A DNA stretch of 48,292 nucleotides, from assembly GCA_018780265.1 (NCBI GenBank), contig JADMJV010000082.1, forward strand, positions 1 through 48,292, read 5' to 3'. Origin of the DNA: a bacterium. Lineage in GTDB: Bacteria; Vulcanimicrobiota; Xenobia; Xenobiales; JADMJV01. Positions within the stretch are counted from its first letter, which is position 1; every line of letters begins with the position of its first letter. Under the pieces are notes generated by a model. The model had not been told where the DNA came from and did no database searches. It worked only from the letters and a program-made list of their open reading frames with translations. The position numbers and the translations under genes are program-made. This document shows, in pieces, positions 1 through 7,981 of this stretch.

Positions 1-134
1 GAGGATGACACATCCGTGGGCGTCATTTCAAACACGCTTGCCGAAAGCTCACGAGCATCGACCACGACAGTGGCCTTACCGTCACCTACCCCGATGGTTG
101 GTCGGCCCTGGTCGACCCCGCCAATGACGAGAAC

Positions 135-464
135 ATGCTCATCTCCTCCCCCGACCGGCAATGGCTGGCCGCCTTCAGTCTGGTCCGGGGCGAATCCGCC
201 CAGGGCGCCTCGTCCCAGGTTCTCGAGGAGATGACCAAAATGGTCAGCCACCCAAAAATCCGAGACCAACAGAGTCGTGACATCCATGGTCTGTCGGCCT
301 ATGTGGTCACCGGCTACGGAGACCATCCCTACCAATACTGGATTGCGGCTTATGTCGAACACGCAGGTAAGGTCTATCTGATTCGGGGCGCCGGCAGCGA
401 AAGCGGCTGGGGCTGGGAGGACGGACCGGCGGCCAAGGTCGTCTACGCCCTGCACAAAAAATAG
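135..464 (+). CDS. Hypothetical protein, N-terminus missing or displaced
   Basis: No family is recognised. The first ATG in this frame is at 135, giving 109 residues, but the frame already reads like protein from about position 50 (L-T-V-T-Y-P-D-G-W-S-A-L-V). It is blocked upstream by a TGA at 6-8, with no ATG, GTG or TTG between that stop and 135. The natural start and any signal peptide are therefore absent: the gene is either frameshifted or 5'-truncated. The visible part has the alternating pattern of a small alpha/beta or beta-rich soluble domain with several aromatic residues near the C-terminus (Y-Q-Y-W, G-W-G-W-E). The coiled-coil gene follows about 100 bases later on the same strand. 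Confidence 0.5.
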   Translation: MLISSPDRQWLAAFSLVRGESAQGASSQVLEEMTKMVSHPKIRDQQSRDIHGLSAYVVTGYGDHPYQYWIAAYVEHAGKVYLIRGAGSESGWGWEDGPAAKVVYALHKK

Positions 465-567
465 GCTAAACTTGTTGCCGATCTTATTCGAACAACCGCT
501 CTCAAGGGATGAGTTGGCGGGCTCCGAAGTCGTCGCGACACACAGACATACTTCGGGAGGAACCTCA

Positions 568-945
568 ATGAAACCAACCATTCAAAGCGTCAGTCGCCGT
601 GTCGACGGCGTAGAAGTCAAACTGGAAGAACATACCGGCCGACTCAAGGCCCTGGACGCCAAAATCGACGACCGCTTCAACACGCTTGACGCAAAAATTG
701 ACGATCGATTCCATACGCTGGACGCCAAAATTGATGATCGCTTCGACACTCTGCTGCGTCATATCGACCTCAAGACCGAGTCGATAGTGAGCGAGTTTCG
801 CGTTTTTCGGGACGAGTTGCGCGGGCACTCTGGCCGCATCGACCGTCTCGAAGTGGTGGCGGACTCTCATGCCTTCCGGTTGGAGAATCTCGAGAAGAAG
901 CGTCGACGCGGAGTGGCCGGGGCATCTTCCGCCGAGAACCCCTGA
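568..945 (+). CDS. Coiled-coil protein with hendecad repeats
   Basis: This 125-residue protein has no signal peptide or membrane segment and reads as one long amphipathic helix. Residues about 29-61 are three tandem 11-residue units of the form L-D-A-K-I-D-D-R-F-x-T, a hendecad period typical of right-handed coiled coils; heptad-like sequence continues to about residue 110, and the tail is basic (K-K-R-R-R). The start at 568 is chosen because GGGAGG lies just upstream at about 555-560; the frame is open 32 codons further up but that part looks non-coding. No catalytic motif is visible. It is probably an oligomerising or scaffolding protein; the partner is unknown. Confidence 0.7.
   Translation: MKPTIQSVSRRVDGVEVKLEEHTGRLKALDAKIDDRFNTLDAKIDDRFHTLDAKIDDRFDTLLRHIDLKTESIVSEFRVFRDELRGHSGRIDRLEVVADSHAFRLENLEKKRRRGVAGASSAENP
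652..750 (+). repeat. Three tandem 33-bp coding repeats
   Basis: Units at 652-684, 685-717 and 718-750 each encode L-D-A-K-I-D-D-R-F-x-T (x = N, H, D). The protein is almost perfectly conserved, while third codon positions differ between units (gac/gat, cgc/cga, ctg/ctt), so the repeat has been kept by selection on the protein rather than by very recent duplication. Confidence 0.85.
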
Positions 946-1051
946 CTCGGTATACAAGAGCCTCGTTTCAGATCCTCAAGATGCCTGCTGCGGAGCCCTC
1001 TCGATAACCAACCCCTGGCGAGGGTGCAGCAGCACTATCGACCCTATCGGC

Positions 1052-1578
1052 TCATGGAGAAATCTCTTGAAGCTCCCGTAGTTCGTCGGCACTGAACATT
1101 TTTTGAATTGCCGCTCTCTCTTGCCCTGTTTCCAGATAGACGGCGGCCTGACTCAGTCGAATCGGAGAATTTCTGAGGGGGGACTTTTGGTGCCGTTTCC
1201 AGAGGAGATAAACTCTTCGGCCAAGCTTCGCCGATTCTTCATCGGGGCGGTCAAGAGTATAGGGTCCAGCGGTGTGGGGGTAGAGAGACAGACTCAAGGC
1301 TTCGACTTTGATGGTTTTGCTGGCGCCAGGGCGAGATTGCAAGTCATGCCGCGAGCGATCACAGTGGGATTGCTGGGTTCCCTCTGGCCAATGAGCCGGA
1401 CTCCGGCCGGGATTTCCAGGAGCAGTGGAAACTTTCCGAGATTCTGAAAGGTCCCCACGATATACGCTTGAGAATTTTCCAGGACCAGACTGTAGGAGGC
1501 GCGCAATTGACCTCGGGCAATCACCTGGCCCCAGGCCGGTGCGGCAGGCTGATGGGAAGGCCATCCTCGGTAACGAGT
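1052..1578 (-). pseudogene. Secreted Ig-like protein, frameshifted remnant
   Basis: Two overlapping minus-strand frames together make one protein. The first (to about 1330) has an extracellular beta-domain pattern with P-A-G-V-R-L-I and then V-I-A-R-G-M-T-C-N-L-A. The second resumes with P-G-A-S-K-T-I-K-V-E-A-L and continues to the C-terminus at 1052. Inserting one base in the three-base run at 1329-1331 joins them into the natural order L-A-P-G-A-S-K-T-I. Upstream, the frame is open only to 1578 and has no ATG; a P-A-A-P-A-W-G-Q stretch resembles the end of a signal peptide but its hydrophobic core is missing. The gene is therefore both frameshifted and without a proper start. The assignment to a secreted Ig-like family rests on pattern only. 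Confidence 0.6.
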
Positions 1579-1658
1579 TCACCCCTGCCAAAGTTACCGG
1601 CATTTTTCCGTTCCTCCCTCCAGCCATCGGTAAGTTGGTTCCAGTCATCCAGAGCATC

Positions 1659-2147
1659 CTACAAACGCCCGGCGGCCACTCCCCGCTCTCGGCCTGGGGC
1701 CGCGTTGATCAACTTGCGCTGCAGGCCGAAGGTGGCTGCGCGTGCGGCAACGAGACCCCGAGCCCAAGCCTGACGTTCATAGCTGTTGCCCAAATAGTAT
1801 TTTTCCCTCCATAGTTCATTCTTCCAGCCCTCGTAGTTTTGATTTTGATGGACTCGTTCGTGATAAAGTGCATTGCCAAAGTTGACGAGCGTCCGAAAAG
1901 TTGAGTCGACCTTCAGGGAATTGATGGTGATTTGGCCGGTTTCTATGTCGCAATTGGCGTCAACATCTGGCTCAAGTTCTGCGAAGTGGACCCTGCCCGC
2001 CGCCACTTGCCCGGAAAGCCAGTTGGCCTGCTCCTTCATCCCCACTAATTTGTAGTAACTGTCCACCCGTTTCAGGACGGCTTTTTCTTCCGGAGTCAAG
2101 GCCAGCGCTGACAAGCTGAGGAGCAGGAAAAAGTAAAGAATCTTCAT
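1659..2147 (-). CDS. Exported HExxH metallopeptidase-like protein (short)
   Basis: The 162-residue product starts with a signal peptide (K-I-L-Y-F-F-L-L-L-S-L-S-A-L-A). A zinc-site motif H96-E-R-V-H100 follows G-Q-I-T-I-N, and S-Y-E124-R-Q-A could supply a third ligand. The same layout (G-x-I-T-I, then T-L-V, then H-E-x-V-H) occurs in the larger gene at 2785-4065, so the two are probably paralogs. After the TAG at 1659-1661 the frame stays open for about 45 codons, to a TGA at 1521-1523, and still reads like protein (D-D-W-N-Q-L-T-D-G-W). The stop may therefore be a nonsense mutation that removed a C-terminal tail. Peptidase activity is inferred from the motif alone. Confidence 0.65.
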   Translation of the reverse strand: MKILYFFLLLSLSALALTPEEKAVLKRVDSYYKLVGMKEQANWLSGQVAAGRVHFAELEPDVDANCDIETGQITINSLKVDSTFRTLVNFGNALYHERVHQNQNYEGWKNELWREKYYLGNSYERQAWARGLVAARAATFGLQRKLINAAPGRERGVAAGRL

Positions 2148-2450
2148 CCTTAGAGACTACTGAAGGCAAGGATTTCCTGCGCTGATCAGTCTGCCTTCCC
2201 ATTTCGGCCAAAGAAGCAACGTGCTTCGGGGACAATCACTCGAGCCGGAAATCGTTTTGTGCGTCAGGGACCGGCAAGAATCCCACCCGGCGGGCCTCAA
2301 GCAAAGCGCAATCGACGAACTCGTGGCCAACTATCCGGCGAAGGTCAGGGGGCAGAATCAGGCAGCTTCCGTCTCGTTTGGAGCACTCTCGGTCTGCCGT
2401 CTCCCCCACGCAGAAGGGCTCGCAGGACCAAGTTCGAAACCCGGCTGGCG
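2148..2450. other. Divergent intergenic region
   Basis: This 303-base gap separates the start of the leftward HExxH gene from that of the rightward small exported protein, so it should hold both promoters. No convincing -35/-10 pair, operator palindrome, RNA structure or additional gene was seen. The open frames crossing it have no ribosome-binding site and no recognisable protein pattern. Confidence 0.4.
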
Positions 2451-2807
2451 ATGCGGAAGATAGTTATCGGGATATGTGTTCTCTGCACCATGATCATCGG
2501 ACGGGCCGAGGCGCCGGCCCAGGTGGCAGGCACCTGGGCCCTGGTTTACGGTAAGGCTAACAATATCGTAGAACTCGTGCAGAGCGGGGACAAGCTTACG
2601 GGCAAACTCTTTTCCGAGGGTGGGGCCACGCATGCGCCGATTACCGGCACGGTGCAGGGCGCCAACATTCAATTCGGCGTCCCGAAAGAGTTGGCCCGCA
2701 ATCCCATGGCTCCTCAATTTGAGGGCACAGTGGCTGGAGCCACGATGAAGGGATTGGTCAAGGTCGGTCCGATGCGCATCCCCTTTACGGGCACACGCAA
2801 GCAATAG
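2451..2807 (+). CDS. Small exported beta-rich protein
   Basis: The product has 118 residues with an N-terminal signal peptide (R-K-I-V-I-G-I-C-V-L-C-T-M-I-I-G-R-A-E-A). The mature part opens with A-G-T-W-A-L-V-Y and then repeats strands of the type L-T-G-K-L, I-T-G-T-V and F-E-G-T-V. This is a pattern seen in small lipocalin-like or 'G-x-W' extracellular beta-barrels whose role is generally unknown. The start at 2451 is chosen because it begins the signal peptide; the frame is open upstream but without signal or Shine-Dalgarno. Its last 23 bases overlap the 3' end of the convergent gene 2785-4065. The function is unknown. Confidence 0.7.
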   Translation: MRKIVIGICVLCTMIIGRAEAPAQVAGTWALVYGKANNIVELVQSGDKLTGKLFSEGGATHAPITGTVQGANIQFGVPKELARNPMAPQFEGTVAGATMKGLVKVGPMRIPFTGTRKQ

Positions 2808-4065
2808 GGCTGCCCCTCTTGGCGGATTTGATGGTCAAATCCACGTCATCCCAGAGGTGATCGGTCAGTTTTTGAACTTGTTCCGGGGTTTGTCCTCCGC
2901 CTGATTTTTCTACTTGCTGTTGCAGGTCTTGTTGCAGCCGAGCCTTGTTCCAGGCAGGGTCAGCCTGAAACCAGAGGGCTCGCTGAATCACCGTGTCGCG
3001 ATACTTGGCCGGGGGCATATCGGTGTGAAACTGTCCGGCCGCGGACAGCTTGCGGCCTGCCTGGATAGTGCCTTTGGGGCCAAAGAAACGCGTGGGCTCG
3101 TCGCATGGACTGGCCACGGCCCAACCGATGGGGGGCGCGCCGGCCTCCGGGCGAGGTGGCGGGGGAAGGTTCGGATCCAGACAGAAGCCGGGGATCTCCA
3201 CGGTGCAATCGGTCTGCGTCAGAGGCACGAACACGTCCTGGCCGACCATCATCGTCTGCACCCCGGCACGGTCAGGACACAGGGCGGTGCCTCCCGCGAT
3301 CTCCAACAAGAAGGGGTCAGGGGCCAACCGCTTCAAGTGGGCGACGAAAATGGTTCCGGCGGCCACTCCCTTGCCTTCCAGCTTAATCGACACCTTGCCG
3401 GTTTCCAGTGCTTCGCCCAGAGGCAGCGCCTCGGCCACGAAATTCCCACTGTGGACTCGCTCCAGGTTGGCCTCCCCCAAGTCCGTTTCATGGACGTATA
3501 TCGCATGCTCAATCTTGGCAATCCCCTCTGACCCTATGCCCGTCTTCGCAGCCAACTGCTGCAATTCGTGGTAATAGGCCTCCAACTCAACCATGAGTCG
3601 CTCCTTCTTGGTCTTGGGAAACCGTTTCTGGGCAACCTGGTCAGCGTGCACAAACTCGTGCAGTTTGGTATGCACCAGGGTGTGCAGAGACTCGAAGGCG
3701 AGAGGACCGATTGTGATATTCCCCTGATCGTCGGTGGCGCCATAGGTGTCCAGCGCGGCATGAAAGATCGGTTCATGAGGCGCGTTTTTGCCTTCCTCTT
3801 CCAGGCTGTAGTAGAGATCGACCAGAATGATGGCTTGCTGAGCAGGCAGGGTCATTCTCTTGGCGACCTCGTCCATCTTCTTCTTTCTCTCGTCCCAGGG
3901 CAGGTCGCTCAATCGATGGCGAAGATACTCACCATAAAGTTTGGTCACCTCGTCGAGCTTGGCCTGAATCTCTTGCTGTTGGGCTGGAGTGGCCGGGGTG
4001 TATGCCAGCGCATGGCCGGCCAGCAGCCACAACAAGAAGGCCCAGGCCAGCAAATTCCTAGTCAA
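2785..4065 (-). CDS. Exported HExxH metallopeptidase-like protein (long)
   Basis: The product has 426 residues if translation starts at TTG 4065. It has a signal peptide (L-L-A-W-A-F-L-L-W-L-L-A-G-H-A-L-A) and a helical N-terminal part. Next comes H136-E-F-V-H140 preceded by G-N-I-T-I, with a helix carrying E-L-E-A-Y-Y (about 160-165) as a plausible third zinc ligand. A beta-rich segment follows, then a Pro-rich linker (L-P-P-P-P-R-P) and a charged helical tail. The TTG start is preferred because a perfect GGAGGT lies 5 bases upstream and the start overlaps the stop of 4058-4525 by 8 bases, suggesting translational coupling. It is paralogous to 1659-2147. Zinc binding and proteolysis are inferred from the motif; the substrate is unknown. 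Confidence 0.7.
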   Translation of the reverse strand: MTRNLLAWAFLLWLLAGHALAYTPATPAQQQEIQAKLDEVTKLYGEYLRHRLSDLPWDERKKKMDEVAKRMTLPAQQAIILVDLYYSLEEEGKNAPHEPIFHAALDTYGATDDQGNITIGPLAFESLHTLVHTKLHEFVHADQVAQKRFPKTKKERLMVELEAYYHELQQLAAKTGIGSEGIAKIEHAIYVHETDLGEANLERVHSGNFVAEALPLGEALETGKVSIKLEGKGVAAGTIFVAHLKRLAPDPFLLEIAGGTALCPDRAGVQTMMVGQDVFVPLTQTDCTVEIPGFCLDPNLPPPPRPEAGAPPIGWAVASPCDEPTRFFGPKGTIQAGRKLSAAGQFHTDMPPAKYRDTVIQRALWFQADPAWNKARLQQDLQQQVEKSGGGQTPEQVQKLTDHLWDDVDLTIKSAKRGSPIACVCP

Positions 4066-4525
4066 CCCGCACCTCCACCGGCGGGGCCAGCAACCGCCCC
4101 ACCCAGGCCTTGGGATAGCGATTCTCATAGGCAGCCTCGATTCGGTAAACGCCCACCTTGCGGATAGCATAGCTGTGGGCCAGGTCAACCAGGTTGGAAA
4201 TGGAACGGCCAGTCCGCAACAGGTAGTAATGCTGGGGAATGGGAGGGCCCGTGCGCATGAGCAAGGCGAAGGGCATCAGGCCATCCGGTCCTGTCACTTT
4301 CATCACGACCTCGTGTTCAAAGGGATAGGGGCCATTGACCAGCAGACGAGCATTGACGTAGAGCGGATTCGGCGAAGAATTCTTCAGCACCATGTGAGCC
4401 AGGATGGGCTGTCCCAGCTTACAAGTCCCCTTCTCAAGTTCGAGGCGAAATTCCAGGGGCGACTGCGCCCAACCCGGTCCCCTCGACAGCATGAAAATGA
4501 GTAAGAACCATGTACGCATCGCCAC
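4058..4525 (-). CDS. Exported Ig-like protein
   Basis: The product has about 153-155 residues; the start is GTG 4525 or ATG 4519. A signal peptide ends near G-W-A-Q. The mature part begins with L-E-F-R-L-E-L-E-K-G-T-C-K-L-G-Q-P-I-L and continues with alternating strands (H-M-V-L-K-N-S, V-Y-R-I-E-A-A-Y, V-E-V-R-V), the pattern of a single Ig-like/fibronectin-like beta-sandwich. It is the first gene of a two-gene leftward unit with the long HExxH protein, overlapping it by 8 bases, so the two products are probably made together and may act together outside the cytoplasm. No enzyme motif is visible. Confidence 0.7.
   Translation of the reverse strand: MAMRTWFLLIFMLSRGPGWAQSPLEFRLELEKGTCKLGQPILAHMVLKNSSPNPLYVNARLLVNGPYPFEHEVVMKVTGPDGLMPFALLMRTGPPIPQHYYLLRTGRSISNLVDLAHSYAIRKVGVYRIEAAYENRYPKAWVGRLLAPPVEVRVD
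4071..4076 (-). promoter_or_regulatory. Shine-Dalgarno fixing the TTG start at 4065
   Basis: The minus strand reads GGAGGT here, 5 bases before TTG 4065-4063. It lies inside the last codons of the upstream gene (stop at 4058-4060). It decides between this start and upstream candidates that would put about 40 unlikely residues before the signal peptide. Confidence 0.75.
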
Positions 4526-4651
4526 TAATTCTCGCGTCCCGGCCTGAGTCCTGGACTCCCGGCCGAACCCAAGAATGAACCAGACTTGTCCCTGTTGTGG
4601 CAGCGGGCGTGTTGAGCAGGACCCGGTCGACCTCCTACAAAACTTTGGGTC

Positions 4652-5431
4652 ATGCGAAACTTGATTTTGACCCTCACCTTGCTGTCAGCACTTTTTGCGC
4701 CCGCCTTCGGCCAAACCCAACAGGATATCGCGGTATTGCTGTCTGCCTGCCAATTTTTTGCCGGTTCACCGCTCGATGCTCAAGAGCAACAACGCATTAT
4801 CGCCGGGGCGAGGACAGACTTTGCTAAAGACGCTACCAAAGCCCAGGCCGAAATCCAAGAACTGCGACAACTCGGAACCCAACTCTCGCAACTGTCCAAC
4901 CCTACACAGATGATTGCGGTTCGCCAGGCCGGACTTTACTACTTCTATACCGAAAAAGTTGCCGGCCGCAGCGATCCCAGCGGAGACATTGTTCTGCACC
5001 GAGCGCATCCCCTGGCGGCCGACGCCAACAACAAGGTCTTATTGTTGGCATCAGACCTGGATGGAGCGGCCGCTTACTTGAACTTCCTGCGACAGAGCCA
5101 GGGGGCGCCCTGGTCAGCCCACGAAATTCAACAATTTAAAACCCAGGTTGTCCAGAACTTTAGCGCACTTCCCGATCAAACCAAGGGTTTCTTGCTGGGG
5201 GGGCAAATCTTTTGGAGCGTGATTTCTCACAACCTGCAGCGTCTCTCACTACAGCGCCAGGCAGAACTTCAACAGCGCGTCGCCCAACAGCAACCAGCTC
5301 CCATGTCGATGGACGCCTACCAAGTGCTCAGCAATATGAGTCGTGCTCAACATCTCACAACCATGAACATCCTCGAAAATATGGGCGGAAGTGGCGACTA
5401 CTGGGAAGTTGAACAGCGACCCTCCTGGTAG
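4652..5431 (+). CDS. Exported hypothetical protein, helix-rich
   Basis: The product has 259 residues, with a clear signal peptide (R-N-L-I-L-T-L-T-L-L-S-A-L-F-A-P-A-F-G-Q) and then a mostly helical, Gln- and Ala-rich protein with no cysteine-based or catalytic motif. A coiled-coil-like stretch with repeated Q-x-x-L-Q-R and A-Q-Q-Q-P lies near residues 200-220. It diverges from the 4058-4525 unit across a 126-base gap. No Shine-Dalgarno stands out before the ATG. The family is not recognised; the length and the absence of membrane segments after the signal suggest a periplasmic or secreted role. Confidence 0.7.
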   Translation: MRNLILTLTLLSALFAPAFGQTQQDIAVLLSACQFFAGSPLDAQEQQRIIAGARTDFAKDATKAQAEIQELRQLGTQLSQLSNPTQMIAVRQAGLYYFYTEKVAGRSDPSGDIVLHRAHPLAADANNKVLLLASDLDGAAAYLNFLRQSQGAPWSAHEIQQFKTQVVQNFSALPDQTKGFLLGGQIFWSVISHNLQRLSLQRQAELQQRVAQQQPAPMSMDAYQVLSNMSRAQHLTTMNILENMGGSGDYWEVEQRPSW

Positions 5432-5519
5432 CGACCCGGCCGGCCAAACCTCTCCGCATTATCCGGTCAAGCTCAAAAGCCCTGAGGTCTTCCTGGTCGA
5501 CGAACTAGCCGATTTTTTC

Positions 5520-6220
5520 TCAATGGCTCCGGGGAGCCGGTGGCGGCGGAGCCGGAGCAATCAGTAGCCCGGTCGGTCCTTGAAGCAATGTCGCGGGACC
5601 TCCCAGGTGCTGGGAAATCGCGCTGATGGTGGGAACAAGGGTCAAGGGGTTGAAAGCGACCGGAAACAGACAGACCTCGTGGTTAACGGTAGAACTGTAA
5701 GCGGTTCCCGTAGATGGGTCAAAAGTCACTCCGCGCAAGTTGGTTACGCCGGTGGTTGAAGCCAACAGGCTACCGCCCCCATCCAGATCTCCCAAAATTT
5801 TCAGGCCGCTGGTCTGGCTCGAAACATGAAGTTGCTGCATAGGGACGTCCAGGAAGAGCCCCTCGGCCCAGGCACCGCAAGTGTGCGTGTGGGGGTGACG
5901 GCGCCGGAGAGCGTGGAAACCTCCTCGAAAACCAGAATCCGATGAGCGCCGGCCTCAGCCGCGTAGAGACGATCTCGGGCGGGATCGTAGGCAGCCCCAA
6001 AGAGGTTGGTGAAGGGCCCCGTCAAGGGCCGTCACCGGTTGAGGCAACACCGAGATGCTGTGGTTGCCGTTGTTGCTCACATAGATGTCTCCGTTCTCCA
6101 GCCCATCACTAGCGAAGTGAAAGGGCAGATTAAAGGAACCTGAGAGATTAAGCACAGGCGGAGTGTTCCCGGTTACCTGGTCCGGGCCGCCCAGGTGACG
6201 GGCGCCCGATGGCTGCAGTG
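5520..6220 (-). pseudogene. NHL-like beta-propeller protein, frameshifted and 5'-truncated
   Basis: Three minus-strand frames join into one propeller-type protein. The first has G-D-I-Y-V-S-N-N-G-N-H-S-I-S-V-L, the second D-R-L-Y-A-A-E-A-G-A-H-R-I-L-V-F, the third V-T-F-D-P-S-T-G-T-A-Y; these are blades typical of NHL/SMP-30-like repeats. Removing one base near 6024-6026 restores L-T-G-P-F-T-N-L-F-G-A-A-Y. Adding one base to the run at 5867-5869 restores P-G-A-E-G-L-F-L-D-V. No start or signal peptide is found upstream: coding similarity stops near 6220. The C-terminus is Pro-rich. It was probably an exported beta-propeller protein and is now inactive unless the indels are sequencing errors. 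Confidence 0.65.
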
Positions 6221-6419
6221 GGCCCAATTGGCAACTCTTGTAAGTTGTGGACACGCTCACTCGCGGGCTTGGCCACCCAAGAATTCGTACCAGGGCCTGA
6301 CAATTTTCGACACCCTTGAGGGTTCCCGACAGCGGCTCTGGGCGCGCTGGCGGACGGTAGACTGGCGATCGACTCGCCAGGCCTTTCTGAGCCACTGGTC
6401 GATTTCGGCCAACGCAGGG

Positions 6420-6982
6420 ATGAAAATCGTGGCCCAAGAATCGTCGCGCTATCTTTTGCTGGAAACCACCGGACGGCTGCCCCGCGAGCAGGGCTTTGCT
6501 GCTACTACTGTGAGCCAGATCCTGGAGCAGAGGGGAATAAGTCACAGCTCACTCTACTACTTATTCCCCTCAGGCAAAACCGAACTTGCAGCGGCCGCGG
6601 TGGCGAGCATCGCCGCCAACCAACCCAGGGGCCTAAAACGCCCGCAGACCCGCCACCCTTACGCCCGCGAGGGCATTGCAGCCATGTTCCACTTCTGCCG
6701 CGAACTGCAAGAGAGCGACTACACCAAGGGAAGCCTGCTGGCCGCCATGGCCTAGGAAACGTGGATGAACGGGTCCGGTTCGAGGTAAGTCAGGGCTCTC
6801 TCAGCCTCAAAGAAATCTTTCGAACCTGGCTCCTGCGCTCCGGTCTGGCACCCAACCTTGCCTCGGTCCCTGGTCCTGAGCAAAGCCCACAAAAACTGCA
6901 AGCCCCTCAAACAAGCTCTACGTCAGCTCGAAGCCACCGCTCTCGATCTTCTTGCCGCTTTACGGCACCCTCGATCAGGTAG
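6420..6982 (+). pseudogene. TetR-family regulator, frameshifted
   Basis: The N-terminal half is a recognisable TetR helix-turn-helix: L-L-L-E-T-T-G-R-L-P-R-E-Q-G-F, then S-S-L-Y-Y-L-F-P-S-G-K-T-E-L, closest to the LmrA/YxaF type that has a 'Y-Y-x-F-P-x-G-K' signature. A TAG at 6753-6755 ends this frame; adding one C at 6751-6752 restores A-M-A-L-G-N-V-D-E-R. The effector-binding half continues to L-R-S-G-L-A-P and then shifts frame again, resuming with L-V-L-S-K-A-H-K-N-C-K-P-L near 6865. With two frameshifts the ligand-binding domain cannot be made from this sequence. A DNA-binding fragment of about 110 residues could still be translated. Confidence 0.7.
6530..6571. repeat. 13-bp perfect inverted repeat inside the TetR HTH
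   Basis: The left arm 6530-6542 (gaggggaataagt) and right arm 6559-6571 (acttattcccctc) are exact reverse complements around a 16-base loop. The repeat lies within the codons for the DNA-recognition helix. It could be an operator, a hairpin or coincidence constrained by the codons. Confidence 0.8.
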
Positions 6983-7008
6983 GGCGGCCTTTGCTTCCTG
7001 GCAGGCCG

Positions 7009-7350
7009 TCAGCGGGCCGGCTTTTTGGCTGGCAAAGTGGCTACGAAATTCAGCGCATAGCGACAGTAGCGTGCCAGTGCGTCGTCCTCCGTCGTTCCCT
7101 CTGCGGCCACCTTCACCCAGCCTTTCATCGGCTTTCCGGTGATGTCCATGGGGCCAACGTGTTCTTCCCGCCCTAGCGACTCAGCGGCGGCGACACCCAC
7201 TCTCAAGATGAGCGAGTCGTAATAGATACCGACGCACATATTGCCCTGATGAAGGTAGCCGAAGCCGCCGAACATCCTGGTTTCAACCAGTTCGGGAAGG
7301 TGCCCGAACATGGCTTGCAGCCGGCAGGCTAGGCCGGCGTCAAAGGGCAT
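7009..7350 (-). CDS. TfoX N-terminal-domain protein
   Basis: The product has 113 residues and matches the stand-alone TfoX_N family in length and landmarks: E-T-R-M-F-G-G-F-G-Y near residue 25, then G-N-M-C-V-G, L-I-L-R-V-G, and P-M-D-I-T-G-K-P-M-K-G-W near residue 75. TfoX was first described in competence regulation, but single-domain members are mostly of unknown function, so a competence role should not be assumed. Its start overlaps the end of the DUF2461 gene by 11 bases, indicating a coupled two-gene unit. It is intact despite lying among pseudogenes. Confidence 0.85.
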   Translation of the reverse strand: MPFDAGLACRLQAMFGHLPELVETRMFGGFGYLHQGNMCVGIYYDSLILRVGVAAAESLGREEHVGPMDITGKPMKGWVKVAAEGTTEDDALARYCRYALNFVATLPAKKPAR

Positions 7351-7981
7351 CCGGGGCCTCCCAGGCCAGATCCAGCCAGCCTCGAAAGGGGGCCATAGCC
7401 CGCCATTGCTCCCAGCACCAATCGCCCGCTTGAGCGGTATACAGGACTGGCGGGATGGGCACTTCGCGCCACAGGCACAAGCTTTTGTGGCGCAGCCACT
7501 GGCTGGCCGCGCCTTCCCCTGACAACCCCGCAGGCGCTCGTTTGAGTTCGGGTGGGCTGAGGTGGTAGCCAGAGTTGCGATAGGGCGCCAGCAAAGTGCT
7601 CAAACTGTCCGGTTCGGCGATAACGCGTCGGCGGAAGCCCGCCAGTTGACTCGCGTCGAAAACCAGCCCACCGCTGCCCAAAATCAGCTTGTCCGGCTCC
7701 AGCGAGAAAAAAAGGGATGCTCGATTTGTTGAGCTCCAGGCGATGCGAAGGTGACAATGGTAGGGCCTCTTGTCCTGGCTAAAACGCAGATCTCGATGCA
7801 GGCGAAACAGCTTGCCAGCGTAGCCAGCAAGCTTGCCTTCGACGAAATTCAGCAGTTGCCGCCCGGGCTCGTCCAGGCCGATTCGGTAGGTCTCTTTGTG
7901 AGTTTGATACCAGTCTCGGCTGTTGTTTTCTTGAAGCTCCCGAAGCCAGGAGACCCCCTCCGGGGCAAAGCCGCTAAACAT
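7340..7981 (-). CDS. DUF2461 family protein
   Basis: The product has 213 residues and is recognised as DUF2461 by F-S-G-F-A-P-E, L-R-E-L-Q-E-N-N-S-R-D-W near the N-terminus, and L-H-R-D-L-R-F-S-Q-D-K-R-P-Y near residue 65. It is cytosolic, with no signal peptide. The family's biochemical role is not established. Its ATG at 7981 has GGGAG about 8 bases upstream. It is the first gene of a leftward pair with the TfoX_N gene, overlapping by 11 bases. The length agrees with the family's usual 210-230 residues. Confidence 0.85.
   Translation of the reverse strand: MFSGFAPEGVSWLRELQENNSRDWYQTHKETYRIGLDEPGRQLLNFVEGKLAGYAGKLFRLHRDLRFSQDKRPYHCHLRIAWSSTNRASLFFSLEPDKLILGSGGLVFDASQLAGFRRRVIAEPDSLSTLLAPYRNSGYHLSPPELKRAPAGLSGEGAASQWLRHKSLCLWREVPIPPVLYTAQAGDWCWEQWRAMAPFRGWLDLAWEAPDAL

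Noticed and set aside
652..750. CRISPR-like short tandem repeat
   Set aside because: The 33-bp units have no spacers and encode a conserved coiled-coil hendecad; no CRISPR array or cas gene is present.
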